Below are positions 24,951 to 34,129 of a DNA stretch of 58,887 nt, one piece after another (positions within the stretch are counted from its first letter, which is position 1; each line of letters opens with the position of its first letter). Made by a program: the position numbers and the translations under genes. Below the pieces are notes generated by a model. That model made no database searches, was not told the origin of the DNA, and saw nothing but the letters and a program-made list of their open reading frames with translations. Source of the stretch: Clostridiaceae bacterium (lineage in GTDB: Bacteria > Bacillota > Clostridia > DSM-8532); the NCBI GenBank assembly GCA_012521705.1, contig JAAYLX010000016.1:1-58887 (forward strand). The letters run 5' to 3'.

Positions 24951-26711
24951 ATGATAAAAAGAATAAGAAATCTTATTGCCAACTCCACCATAAAGCAAAA
25001 GCTATCAGCCCTTATAATTGTGTTTGTGCTTTACCCCATTGTCATAGTTACTTTTTTTGGCTATTTTACATACGCCAGGGACATCAGAAGCGGAATTATA
25101 AGAACGCTGACACAGAATATCGAGAGGGTAAATGAACTTACTTCGGAACGTTTCGGACAGACCAGGCAGTTTGCCATGATGATTCCCTATGACGGCACTT
25201 TAAATGAACTTTTTATAGACAAAAAGAACGGAAAGATTTCTGAAAGCGATCTCTATAAGGATCTCACCAACTATCTTTATTCCAAATTCTATTCAAAACA
25301 GGAAATATCGGCGGTTTCCTTCTTCTTTACCGAGAACCCTTACCTTGTATACATGGTTCATTCTGATAATTCCTACCACAGATATATGAATGATATTCAT
25401 CCTGTTGTAACCAAGGTTGCGGAGGAATTGAAGGAACAGTTCGGCTATTACGTTTCAGATGACGGCGAGCTCTATGTCATTCGCAAAATGGTTGACAGGT
25501 TCAGCTTTAAGCAGTATGGAACATTTGTCATCAAGATTGACAAGGAATACATGCTTAAATATTTCAGAGAAGAATTCCCTCCGGAATCAGGAATCATACT
25601 AACTTATGAAGGAAGGCCGATTTTTGAAAACGGGTACATACCGGAAGAAGATAAAAGTACTGTAATTGAAAAAATAAATTCTGATTATTCCCCGGACATG
25701 AACACGGGAATGGGAAGTTTGAAGCCTTACGAGGTGCTCCCCAGCTCAATCAAACTTGATAATATCACATTAAAATACGGTGTTGTAATGCCCTACAATT
25801 TAATGATGGACCGTTATTACAGTGCTTTAAGATTGCTGGTTATTCTTACCTGCCTGGTGGCGGTTTCCCTCATCACCATTGCAATTCCCATGTCCAGGGC
25901 GATCTGGTCCCCCATAGAAGAACTTGTGGGACTAATGAAGAAACTGGAGGAAGGAAACCTCGGTATCCAGTCCCAGCGTGAAAAGAATGACGAATTCAAG
26001 TTTATATTTGATTCTTTCAATAACATGTCCAATGAGATAAAGTATCTTTTTGACGTGGCCTATAAAGAGGAAATCGCAAGGAAAGAGGCTCAACTGGCGG
26101 CCTTGCAGGCCCGTATAAACCCGCACTTTTTGTACAACACCCTGGAAATCATGAACTGGAAAGCAAGACTTGCGGGAAATAACGAGCTGTCCGAAATGAT
26201 TGAGGCCCTTGGGACCCTGCTTGATGCGGGAATGAACAGGGGAGGAGAAAGAACAGGCCTTCTTAAAGACGAGCTAAATCTTATTGATTCCTATATGTTT
26301 ATTATCAATAAACGGTTCGGGAAAAGACTGAAATTCATTAAATCGGTGGATGATTCCCTACTTAACGCTGCCATGCCCAGGCTTCTTATCCAGCCCCTTC
26401 TTGAAAATGCCGTTGTCCATGGTATGGAACCTGTGGGCGGGGGAGAAATACATCTGACCATAAAGCGTGTTGATGAACATCTGGAGATTACAGTTGAGGA
26501 TGACGGAGCAGGAATTCCGGAAAAGGACCTTCAGGAGTTCCGGAGATTTTTCTCGGGCGAGCCGGCAAATATCAGCAACTCAACCGGCATAGGAATAAAG
26601 AATGTACATAACCGTATACAGATACTATACGGCAAGGATTACGGAATCAGTCTTGAAAAAGGAAAGGAAAGGGGCACTGTAGCAACAATAACAATTCCGT
26701 ATATAGTTTAG
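24951..26711 (+). CDS. YesM/LytS-type sensor histidine kinase
   Basis: This is a 586-residue membrane kinase. TM1 (about 20-42) is followed by an extracytoplasmic Cache-like sensor region (to about 280), TM2 (about 285-310) and a HAMP region. The His_kinase domain has phospho-acceptor His392 in QARINPHFLYNTLEIMN, with N box LIQPLLENAVVHGM and G boxes DDGAGIP and GIGIKNVHNRI. Kinases of this type sense extracellular sugars and phosphorylate AraC-type regulators. Its likely partner is the regulator at 30100-30852, on the other side of the sugar ABC genes. GGAGG lies 7-8 bases upstream. Confidence 0.92.
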   Translation: MIKRIRNLIANSTIKQKLSALIIVFVLYPIVIVTFFGYFTYARDIRSGIIRTLTQNIERVNELTSERFGQTRQFAMMIPYDGTLNELFIDKKNGKISESDLYKDLTNYLYSKFYSKQEISAVSFFFTENPYLVYMVHSDNSYHRYMNDIHPVVTKVAEELKEQFGYYVSDDGELYVIRKMVDRFSFKQYGTFVIKIDKEYMLKYFREEFPPESGIILTYEGRPIFENGYIPEEDKSTVIEKINSDYSPDMNTGMGSLKPYEVLPSSIKLDNITLKYGVVMPYNLMMDRYYSALRLLVILTCLVAVSLITIAIPMSRAIWSPIEELVGLMKKLEEGNLGIQSQREKNDEFKFIFDSFNNMSNEIKYLFDVAYKEEIARKEAQLAALQARINPHFLYNTLEIMNWKARLAGNNELSEMIEALGTLLDAGMNRGGERTGLLKDELNLIDSYMFIINKRFGKRLKFIKSVDDSLLNAAMPRLLIQPLLENAVVHGMEPVGGGEIHLTIKRVDEHLEITVEDDGAGIPEKDLQEFRRFFSGEPANISNSTGIGIKNVHNRIQILYGKDYGISLEKGKERGTVATITIPYIV

Positions 26712-26838
26712 AGCAATTTTTTGTTTGTTTTTAACTAAGCAAGATTATGCAAAATCTAACAAGGTACTCATATTTTTCATTTCTGCTGCGGGGTTTATGA
26801 TGGAAGTACAAAGCAATTAGAGTAGGAGGAATCGCAAA

Positions 26839-28140
26839 ATGAAAAGAATACTTGCTGTTCTGATCTTATTGGCAATGACAATCACCATGTTTGCTGCTTG
26901 CAGTAAAGCTACACCAGCGGATGACACCAAGTCCCCGGACTCTTCTGCACCTTCTGAATCCCCGGCAAATGAAAAAGTAGTTCTCAGGACAGTCAGCATG
27001 TTTGGCGGCACAGACCCATCGGCAGCAGATTACCAGCAGTTAATCAAGGACTTCACCAATGCAAATCCCCACATCACGATAAACGACGAATCTGCAACTT
27101 CTGATGAGACCTGGAAGGCAAGAGTTACAACCGACTTCTCATCAGGCAATGATCCCGATGTAGTATTCTTCTTCACCGGAGCTGACGCAAAACAGCTGAT
27201 AGATGCCAACAAAGTTGTTTCCCTTGAAGAAATCAGAAAAGAATATCCCGACTACGCTAAGAATATTTCCGAAGCTGCAATGGGATTCATGCAGGAATTT
27301 GACGGAAAGCATTACGCAGTCCCTGTAAGGGGCTTCTATGAAGGCCTGTTCTGCAATACCGACCTGTTTGAAAAATACAACGTGGAACTTCCTACAGACT
27401 GGGAAAAATTTGAGACAGCAATAAAGAAATTCAAGGAAGCAGGCATTGTGCCTATTGCTGTAAGTTTCTCAGATGTTCCCCATTACTGGATTGAGCACCT
27501 GATTCTCGCAGAGGGTGGTTATGAAGACCATAAACTCAATCCGAAGGATACATATCCTGAGAGCTGGGCAAAGGGCCTGAGCTATTTCAAGACACTGAAG
27601 GACATGGGCGCGTTCCCAGTTGACGTTAACGCCATCAAGAACGATATTATCACCAACATGTTCTATGATAAACAGGCAGCTATGATTCTTGACGGTTCAT
27701 GGATTGTCGGCGGAATTAAAGACCCACAGACAACCACAGTTCTTCCGGTACCTCCGACTCCTAACGGAAAGAAAGATCCTACCGATATTATAGGTGGATT
27801 CTCAGCAGGCTTCTATATCTCCAGAAAAGCCTGGGACGATCCTGCAAAACGTGACGCTGCCGTTAAATTCGTACAGCACATGACATCCAATGAAGCTATC
27901 TCAATGTTTGCCAAAGTGGCTGGAGCACCTGCTGCAGATGTTCCCGCTCCCGGAGGACTTACCCCTGTTATGGAAGCAGGTATCAAGCTTGGCGGCCAGG
28001 CAAAACATATTGATATGCCGATAGACTCCCGCCTCAATAAAGAAGCCTGGACCTATCTGGTATCCATGATAGGATCAATTGCCGACGGTCAGGCTACTCC
28101 TGAAAATGTATTGACTGAAGTAATCAATAAGAACAAATAA
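26839..28140 (+). CDS. Sugar ABC transporter solute-binding lipoprotein (CUT1 family)
   Basis: This 433-residue lipoprotein (lipobox MFAAC, Cys21) has a Ser/Pro-rich linker and then a family 1 extracellular solute-binding domain (DPDVVFFFTGADAKQLIDAN; GKHYAVPVRGFYEGLFCNTDLFEKY; DKQAAMILDGSWIVGGI). It captures an oligosaccharide or disaccharide for the two permeases downstream. The start has GGAGG about 8 bases upstream. In C. thermocellum related proteins bind cello-oligosaccharides. Chitobiose phosphorylase is encoded nearby, so chito-sugars are an alternative; the sequence cannot decide. No ATPase gene is in this cluster, so a shared MsmK-type ATPase from elsewhere is expected. Confidence 0.93.
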   Translation: MKRILAVLILLAMTITMFAACSKATPADDTKSPDSSAPSESPANEKVVLRTVSMFGGTDPSAADYQQLIKDFTNANPHITINDESATSDETWKARVTTDFSSGNDPDVVFFFTGADAKQLIDANKVVSLEEIRKEYPDYAKNISEAAMGFMQEFDGKHYAVPVRGFYEGLFCNTDLFEKYNVELPTDWEKFETAIKKFKEAGIVPIAVSFSDVPHYWIEHLILAEGGYEDHKLNPKDTYPESWAKGLSYFKTLKDMGAFPVDVNAIKNDIITNMFYDKQAAMILDGSWIVGGIKDPQTTTVLPVPPTPNGKKDPTDIIGGFSAGFYISRKAWDDPAKRDAAVKFVQHMTSNEAISMFAKVAGAPAADVPAPGGLTPVMEAGIKLGGQAKHIDMPIDSRLNKEAWTYLVSMIGSIADGQATPENVLTEVINKNK

Positions 28141-28160
28141 ACAGACAAAAGGGATAAGAA

Positions 28161-28181
28161 GGCACGGAAATATTCCGTGCC
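28161..28181 (+). promoter_or_regulatory. Intercistronic hairpin after the binding-protein gene
   Basis: GGCACGGAA (28161-28169) pairs with TTCCGTGCC (28173-28181) around a 3-base loop. An outer GGGAT/ATCCC pair (28151-28155/28185-28189) is also possible. No T-run follows, so it is more likely an mRNA-stabilising or partial attenuation structure that keeps binding-protein levels above permease levels. Confidence 0.65.
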
Positions 28182-28205
28182 TCAATCCCAAATGGGGGTA
28201 ATGAC

Positions 28206-29084
28206 ATGCTCTACAAGGACAAACGGCCACTGATATTTTTCCTGGTTCCTGCTCTTATAGTACTGGGTACATTTCTTTACTACCCGTTTGTGAAAAATAT
28301 CATAAACAGTTTTTATGAGATCAATGGTCTTGCTGCTTTGGACGGAGGCAAATTTGCAGGACTCCAAAACTACAAAAACATGATAAACGATCCATTCATC
28401 CGCCTGGCTTTGAAAAACAATCTTCTGATGATGGGTTTCTCAGTTGTCTTCCAGGTGGGGATTGCGCTGATTCTGGCCCTTATGGTGGATTCCATAAGCA
28501 GAGGCGCCCAGTTTTTCAGGACGGTTTACTTCTTTCCTGTTGTAATTTCTGCAACAGCCATTGGCCTTATGTTCAACCTGTTTTATGCGTACAATGGCGG
28601 ACTGTTCAATCAAATTTTGACCAGACTGGGCTTTGATCCTGTATTATGGCTGTCGGATAAACTCGGCATATACATGGTTTCGCTTCCGGTTATATGGCAG
28701 TATGTAGGCTTTTATTTCGTAATAATCCTTACAGGCTTAAACGGCATTCCCGAAGAGATTTTTGAGTATGCAGTCCTGGATGGTGTGACCGGTATCAAAA
28801 AGATATGGTATATTTCTCTCCCGTTAATCTGGGATGTAATCAAAGTTTGTATGACTCTGGCAATAACAGGAGCACTCAAGGTCTTTGATCTTCCCTGGGT
28901 TCTCGCACCCAATGGTGCCCCCAAAGGACTGACCCATTTCTTAGGCACATATATGTATTTTAAGACTTTCATATCCCAGAGTGCAGGCTATGGAGCCGCG
29001 ATTTCGGTGTTTATAGTTATACTGGGACTGATAGTGTCATTTACCGTCAACAAGCTGTTTAAGAGGGATACTATTGTCTACTGA
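28206..29084 (+). CDS. Sugar ABC transporter permease (MalF/UgpA-like)
   Basis: This is a 292-residue inner-membrane protein with six predicted membrane segments. Its cytoplasmic EAA-like loop is EEIFEYAVLDGVTGIKKIWYISLPLIWDVI. It starts like other UgpA-type permeases (RPLIFFLVPALIVLGTFLYYPFVKNI). GGGGG lies about 6 bases upstream. It forms the channel with the second permease, whose start lies 13 bases downstream. Confidence 0.93.
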   Translation: MLYKDKRPLIFFLVPALIVLGTFLYYPFVKNIINSFYEINGLAALDGGKFAGLQNYKNMINDPFIRLALKNNLLMMGFSVVFQVGIALILALMVDSISRGAQFFRTVYFFPVVISATAIGLMFNLFYAYNGGLFNQILTRLGFDPVLWLSDKLGIYMVSLPVIWQYVGFYFVIILTGLNGIPEEIFEYAVLDGVTGIKKIWYISLPLIWDVIKVCMTLAITGALKVFDLPWVLAPNGAPKGLTHFLGTYMYFKTFISQSAGYGAAISVFIVILGLIVSFTVNKLFKRDTIVY

Positions 29085-29097
29085 TGCAGGAGGAATT

Positions 29098-29970
29098 ATG
29101 GATAATACAGCAATTTCATTTGAAAAGCAGGTTCGCAGAACTAAGATAACCGGTATTGCGGCAAAGATATGTATCTATATCGTACTGATACTATGGTCCC
29201 TCACAACCGTATATACTCTCTTTTGGGTTGTGAACAACTCTTTCAAGGACAAAACTGTAATTCTTACGGATTCATTTTCCCTTGCCCTGCAACCTGTACT
29301 GGATAACTATATAAACGCTTTTGGAAGGTTGAATATAGGAAGGGCTTACCTCAACAGTTTTATTATATCGGGGACCACAATTATATTTGTTATGGTTCTG
29401 GCAGGGCTCGCAGCCTATGCAATGACCAGATATAAATTCAGATTAAGAAACACCCTTTACCTCTTGTTTGCCGGAAGCCTTCTCTTTCCTGCATTCTCAA
29501 CAATAGTTCCGATCTTCAAAATGGTATATGACATGAACCTTGTAAGCCACCCCTTAGGTGTTATTATTCCGCAGACAGCAGGAAACCTGTCCTTTGCCAT
29601 AATAGTCCTCATGGGTTTTATGAGCAACCTTCCTCTGGAACTTGAGGAAGCGGCGTTTATGGAAGGCTGCAATGTGTTCAATATATTCTTCAAAATAATA
29701 CTTCCTATTTCCAGACCGGCGTTTGCCACCGTTGCCATATTCACATTCATATGGTCCTATAATGACCTGTTCCTGCAAATGGTCATTTTAAGAAGAAGAG
29801 AAACCTATCCTATATGTACATTATTAAATGAGATTACTTCCCAGTTCGGCACCGACTTCGGCCTTATGGCGGCTGCGGTAACAATTGTTATATTGCCCGT
29901 GCTTTTGGTTTATTTGTTCCTGCAGAAGAATATTGTGAAGGGTTTGACTGCGGGTGCCGTAAAGGGTTAA
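29098..29970 (+). CDS. Sugar ABC transporter permease (MalG/UgpE-like)
   Basis: This is a 290-residue permease with six predicted membrane segments and the EAA loop ELEEAAFMEGCNVFNIFFKIILPISRPAFATVAIFTF. The ATG at 29098 follows AGGAGG by four bases; an upstream TTG at 29074 is in frame but would overlap the first permease and lacks a site. It completes the CUT1 transporter. Confidence 0.93.
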   Translation: MDNTAISFEKQVRRTKITGIAAKICIYIVLILWSLTTVYTLFWVVNNSFKDKTVILTDSFSLALQPVLDNYINAFGRLNIGRAYLNSFIISGTTIIFVMVLAGLAAYAMTRYKFRLRNTLYLLFAGSLLFPAFSTIVPIFKMVYDMNLVSHPLGVIIPQTAGNLSFAIIVLMGFMSNLPLELEEAAFMEGCNVFNIFFKIILPISRPAFATVAIFTFIWSYNDLFLQMVILRRRETYPICTLLNEITSQFGTDFGLMAAAVTIVILPVLLVYLFLQKNIVKGLTAGAVKG

Positions 29971-30049
29971 TGAGGTTTAAATAGCGGGATTTATATAAAC
30001 AGGCGAATTAAGTCAGTAAACTTTAGACAGTAAAATGTAAGTAATTTTT

Positions 30050-30074
30050 GTCAGGAATATTCAGTCAGGAATAT
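30050..30074 (+). repeat. Short tandem repeat upstream of response regulator
   Basis: GTCAGGAATAT occurs at 30050-30060 and 30064-30074, a 14-base period. It lies just before the ribosome-binding site of the regulator gene. Confidence 0.7.
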
Positions 30075-30099
30075 AGATCTTCTTATGGGAGGTTTGCCA

Positions 30100-30852
30100 T
30101 TGTTTAAGGTAGTTTTGCTGGACGATGAGGAAACCATAATTGAAGGATTGAAGGCTACAGTTCCATGGGGAATGTATAAGTGTAAAGTTGTAGGAACCGC
30201 CACCAACGGAAAAGACGGTCTTTCAATTATCAGAAAGCACAGGCCGGATATTGTGTTTACTGACATAAAGATGCCGTATTTAAACGGTCTTGAAATGTTA
30301 AGGGAACTTATTGAAGAGTATCCCCAGATGCAGATTATCGTGCTTTCGGGGTACAGGGATTTTTCATACGCCCAGGATGCAATTAAATTAGGGGTCTTGA
30401 GGTATCTTTTGAAACCTTCAAAAATGTCTGAAATACATGAGGCTTTGAACGCCGCCATGATAAAAGTTTCAGGAGTACCCCAGACCGGGCATGAGACTGA
30501 AGAAAAAGAGGAATCCGATGGGAACTATCTGGTCTCACGGGCTCTTAACTACATAAATGAGCACTACTCTGAAAAGCTTACCCTTCAGCAGCTGGCTGAC
30601 TATCTGTACATAAGTTCATGGCATTTGTGCAGGGTGCTCAAAAAGTCAACAAATCTTAATTTCGTAGATATTCTGAACAACATCCGTATCGAGCATGCAA
30701 AAAGATTTCTCAAAGAAACCAATCTAAGAGTATATGAAATATCACAAAAAGTAGGATACAGTGACATTGCCTATTTCTCCAAAGTATTCCGTTCAGTTAC
30801 GGGACTTACACCCAAGCAATACAGGGAAAAATCAGGCAAGATCTCCCAATAA
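30100..30852 (+). CDS. YesN-like response regulator (receiver + AraC HTH)
   Basis: This regulator of about 250 residues has a receiver domain (FKVVLLDDEE; phospho-acceptor Asp55 in VFTDIKMPYLNG; Lys in YLLKPS). A short linker and a C-terminal AraC/XylS DNA-binding domain follow (NYINEHYSEKLTLQQLADYLYIS ... YSDIAYFSKVFRSVTGLTPKQYRE). It should be activated by the kinase at 24951-26711 and control the sugar ABC genes. A TTG start at 30100 is preferred: GGGAGG lies 7 bases upstream, whereas the ATG at 30085 directly abuts that site. Confidence 0.88.
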   Translation: MFKVVLLDDEETIIEGLKATVPWGMYKCKVVGTATNGKDGLSIIRKHRPDIVFTDIKMPYLNGLEMLRELIEEYPQMQIIVLSGYRDFSYAQDAIKLGVLRYLLKPSKMSEIHEALNAAMIKVSGVPQTGHETEEKEESDGNYLVSRALNYINEHYSEKLTLQQLADYLYISSWHLCRVLKKSTNLNFVDILNNIRIEHAKRFLKETNLRVYEISQKVGYSDIAYFSKVFRSVTGLTPKQYREKSGKISQ

Positions 30853-30994
30853 ATTCTCATTAGGTTTTTCCATACTGTTTTATTTTCATTTGAATTCTCC
30901 TCACAATTTCCCCATTCTTTTTTTTATTTGGATAAAGTTAAGACTCCCACCAGGGCAAAACAGTCATGGGCATTTTTCCTGTGCCGTGCAACCG

Positions 30995-31024
30995 TTGCAT
31001 TATTATTCACTTAATATGTATAAT
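30995..31024 (+). promoter_or_regulatory. Candidate promoter of the nadK-argR-recN operon
   Basis: TTGCAT (30995-31000) and TATAAT (31019-31024) are 18 bases apart, 30 bases upstream of the nadK start. Confidence 0.65.
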
Positions 31025-31054
31025 AGAAATAACTAAATTTGGTGGGATGATGTT

Positions 31055-31903
31055 TTGAAAACAATAGGAGTTATTGCCAACAGAGACAAGGATATCGGTT
31101 ATAATCATACAAAAGTTGTTATTGAGAACCTTCTTGACAAGGGCTTTGAAGTACTGGTTCCTCCGGGGATCGGCGAAAGTATAGATTTGCCTGCAAGAAC
31201 CACCGACTCAATTTATAATGATTCGGATTTTGTTATTTGCATAGGCGGGGACGGCACTTTTTTGAATGTGGCAAGAAAAGCATACTATTTCCGGAAGCCC
31301 ATTCTCGGGATAAACAAGGGGACTGTAGGTTTCCTTGCCGAAGTGGAAGTAAAAGATATCGGAGAGGCAATCAACAGACTTGCCAGGGGCGACTACATCA
31401 TCCAGCCCAGAATGGTACTGGATGTGGAAGTATGGCGCAAAGGAGAAAAAGTCTACTCAGATATTGCAATAAATGATGCTGTAGTTTCCCGGACGGCATT
31501 GTCACGCATTCTCCGGCTCAAGGTAATGATGGACAATAAATATGTTGATTCATTTCCCGGCGACGGAGTCATTGTTTCCACCCCTACAGGTTCAACCGGG
31601 TATACACTGTCGACAGGAGGGCCCATCATTCAGCCCGATATGAGGCTGATGGTTTTTTCACCCATATGTCCTCATATTTTGTATTCAAGGTCCTTTATTG
31701 TACCCGAATCCACGACTGTTCAGATAAGCATTGATAAAGAAGGTGAATTGGATGCCATGCTTACTTCGGACGGACAGAACGGTTTTAAGCTCCAGAAGGA
31801 AGATGAAGTACGCGTGATGTCATCCGGAAGGGATATATTGTTTGCCTCTGTCTGCGATGTCAACTTCTATGATGTATTGAGGGCAAAGATAAGAGGCAAT
31901 TAA
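31055..31903 (+). CDS. nadK: NAD kinase
   Basis: This is a 282-residue ATP-NAD kinase, the source of NADP. The GGDGT motif is in CIGGDGTFLNVARK (about residues 66-70). The diacylglycerol-kinase-like core continues with GINKGTVGFLAEV, AINDAVVSR and STPTGSTGYTLSTGGPI. The start is TTG at 31055 after a GGTGGG site; the ATGs just upstream are out of frame. It leads the housekeeping operon with argR and recN, a common clostridial order. Confidence 0.95.
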   Translation: MKTIGVIANRDKDIGYNHTKVVIENLLDKGFEVLVPPGIGESIDLPARTTDSIYNDSDFVICIGGDGTFLNVARKAYYFRKPILGINKGTVGFLAEVEVKDIGEAINRLARGDYIIQPRMVLDVEVWRKGEKVYSDIAINDAVVSRTALSRILRLKVMMDNKYVDSFPGDGVIVSTPTGSTGYTLSTGGPIIQPDMRLMVFSPICPHILYSRSFIVPESTTVQISIDKEGELDAMLTSDGQNGFKLQKEDEVRVMSSGRDILFASVCDVNFYDVLRAKIRGN

Positions 31904-31907
31904 TCAA

Positions 31908-31941
31908 ACTGAGCTGATAGAATCACTGAGCTGATAGAATC
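31908..31941 (+). repeat. Exact 17-base tandem duplication
   Basis: The 17-base unit beginning ACTGAGCTGATAG occurs twice head to tail at 31908-31924 and 31925-31941, in the short gap between nadK and argR. Confidence 0.95.
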
Positions 31942-31962
31942 AGCCGGATAATGGAGGAGTTT

Positions 31963-32421
31963 ATGAAATACAACCGCCATTCCAAGATACTGGACATAAT
32001 CGAAAAATATGAAATTGAAACCCAGGATGAATTGGCCGAAAAGTTAAAGGAACTCGGCATGGAGGTTACCCAGGCTACCATTTCAAGAGATATCAAGGAG
32101 CTCCGCCTTGTAAAGACCCTCACTGAAAGTGGCAAATACAGGTATACCGCAATTCATTCGGAGAGCAGGAATGTCAATGACAGCCTGATGGTTATTATCA
32201 AAGAAGCTTTTGTATCAAGCGATTATGCCAACAATATCCTTGTAATAAAAACCAGGCCGGGTATGGCCCAGGCAGTTGCGGCTACCATAGACGGGCTTGG
32301 CTGGGAAGATGTTGTCGGAACAATAGCAGGTGACGACACCATTCTTATTGTATGCAGGGCGGAAAAAATAGCTGAGGAGCTCATGGAAAAGTTCACACGC
32401 ATTGTGAAAGGAGTGAACTAA
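31963..32421 (+). CDS. argR: Arginine repressor
   Basis: This is a 152-residue ArgR/AhrC protein. The N-terminal winged helix is KILDIIEKYEIETQDELAEKLKELGMEVTQATISRDIKELRLVK. The C-terminal hexamerisation and arginine-binding domain contains NILVIKTRPGMAQAVAATIDGL and VGTIAGDDTILIVCR. It controls arginine biosynthesis and catabolism genes located elsewhere. The ATG at 31963 follows GGAGG by 5 bases; the ATG at 31951 overlaps that site. Confidence 0.95.
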   Translation: MKYNRHSKILDIIEKYEIETQDELAEKLKELGMEVTQATISRDIKELRLVKTLTESGKYRYTAIHSESRNVNDSLMVIIKEAFVSSDYANNILVIKTRPGMAQAVAATIDGLGWEDVVGTIAGDDTILIVCRAEKIAEELMEKFTRIVKGVN

Positions 32422-32428
32422 AGAATCC

Positions 32429-34129
32429 ATGCTGATTGAGCTTCAGATTGAAAATGTCGCCATTATAGACAAGTTGAGGATAACCTTCAATGAAGGCTTT
32501 AATGTGCTTACAGGAGAGACCGGTGCCGGTAAATCTATTTTGATTGACTCTCTTGGAGCTCTTCTGGGAAGCAGGGTATCCCGGGAACTCATCCGGTCGG
32601 GTGCTGAAAAAGCCTCTGTCCAGGGTCTTTTTTCCTGTGAGGGCAATTCTGACTCAATCAGAGACTTGCTTGAATCCTATGGGATTGAGCCTCAGGATGA
32701 CAATTCAATTCTCATTTCCCGTACTTTCACCGAAAACGGCAAAAATATTTGCAGGATAAATGGAACACTGACAAATGTGGCCATGTTAAAAGATATAGGC
32801 CAGAAACTTGTGGATATTCATGGTCAGCATGACAACCAGTCCCTGTCAAGGCCCGAAACCCATATTGAAATACTGGACCTTTTTGCGGGACAGGAGCTTG
32901 CGGAAGTTAAATCAAAATACTGGGAAAATCTTTCTGAGTACAATGAGCTCAAAGCAAAGCTTAAAACCCTTACCGGAGAAGGCAAGGAAAGGCAGAGGAC
33001 CATGGATATGCTCAGGTATCAGATAGACGAGATAGAAGGGGCAAGGCTGTATGTCGGCGAAGACGAGGAACTGGAACAGCAAAGCCGGATTCTTGCCCAT
33101 GCCGAAGAGATAATTTCTTCTTTCTCAAGAGCATATAATTACATTTATGGGGATGACAATGACAACCAGGGTGCTCTGGACATGCTTGGTTTGTCTCTGG
33201 AAGCGATCGGGGAGGTACAGGACATTGATCCCCGGTATGAGTCAATATATTCAACACTGCTTGATTTGCAGGAAAAACTTAAGGAGGTTTCAAGGGAAAC
33301 CAGAAATATCAGAGACAGTATTGAATATGATCCCCGGCTCCATGCGAGCGTTGAGGAGCGCATAAGCCTGATACAGAATTTAAAGCGCAAATATGGCGAA
33401 TCCATTGAAGATATACTTTCCTTTCTTGATGATGCCAAAAAAAGACTGGATGAAATGGAAAGAAGCGATGAGCTGATAGAAAAACTCAATAATGAAATAA
33501 GGATTAAAGAAGAAACTTTACATAAATGCTGCGCTAAAATGAACAAACTGAGAAAAGATTCCGCGAAACTCCTTGAATCCGGTATCAGGAAGGAGTTAAC
33601 CTACCTTGAAATGCCAAAAACCCAATTCGAAGTTCTGATAGAATCCTGTCCGGAGGAAGGTTTTAATGAGAACGGCACAGACAGGGTGGAATTTCTTTTC
33701 TCCCCCAATATGGGCGAAAACCTGAAACCTTTGTCCAAAATAGCTTCAGGCGGGGAAATGTCAAGGGTCATGCTGGCCATAAAATCCATCATAGCCGATA
33801 TTGACTCCATACCAACCCTTGTCTTTGACGAAATTGATACCGGGGTAAGCGGAAAAGCGGCTTCAAAAGTCGGGGAAAAGCTTAAGGCTGTCTCCGGCGG
33901 GCATCAGGTGATCTGTATAACCCACCATGCCCAGATAGCGTGTCTGGCAGATGCCCACTATCTGATACACAAACAGGAAAAGGATGGCAGAACTCTCACA
34001 TCTGTTGCCCAACTGGATGTCCAGGGGCAGGAAAAGGAGATTACAAGGCTCTTAAGCGGAGAGCATGCCACAGATGCTGCCAGGGAGCTTGCCAGGGAGT
34101 TACTTGGGCAAAAGAACAGGAGTGTCTGA
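32429..34129 (+). CDS. recN: DNA repair protein RecN
   Basis: This is a 566-residue SMC-like ATPase for double-strand-break repair. The Walker A is GETGAGKSILIDSL (about residue 30). DIHGQHDNQSLSRP is present, then a central coiled coil (about 160-370), the signature SGGEMSRVMLAIK, Walker B LVFDEIDTGVSG and the ICITHHAQIA end. The length is normal. The closest ribosome-binding site (GGAG) is about 15 bases from the ATG. The stop codon directly abuts the engB start. Confidence 0.96.
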   Translation: MLIELQIENVAIIDKLRITFNEGFNVLTGETGAGKSILIDSLGALLGSRVSRELIRSGAEKASVQGLFSCEGNSDSIRDLLESYGIEPQDDNSILISRTFTENGKNICRINGTLTNVAMLKDIGQKLVDIHGQHDNQSLSRPETHIEILDLFAGQELAEVKSKYWENLSEYNELKAKLKTLTGEGKERQRTMDMLRYQIDEIEGARLYVGEDEELEQQSRILAHAEEIISSFSRAYNYIYGDDNDNQGALDMLGLSLEAIGEVQDIDPRYESIYSTLLDLQEKLKEVSRETRNIRDSIEYDPRLHASVEERISLIQNLKRKYGESIEDILSFLDDAKKRLDEMERSDELIEKLNNEIRIKEETLHKCCAKMNKLRKDSAKLLESGIRKELTYLEMPKTQFEVLIESCPEEGFNENGTDRVEFLFSPNMGENLKPLSKIASGGEMSRVMLAIKSIIADIDSIPTLVFDEIDTGVSGKAASKVGEKLKAVSGGHQVICITHHAQIACLADAHYLIHKQEKDGRTLTSVAQLDVQGQEKEITRLLSGEHATDAARELARELLGQKNRSV

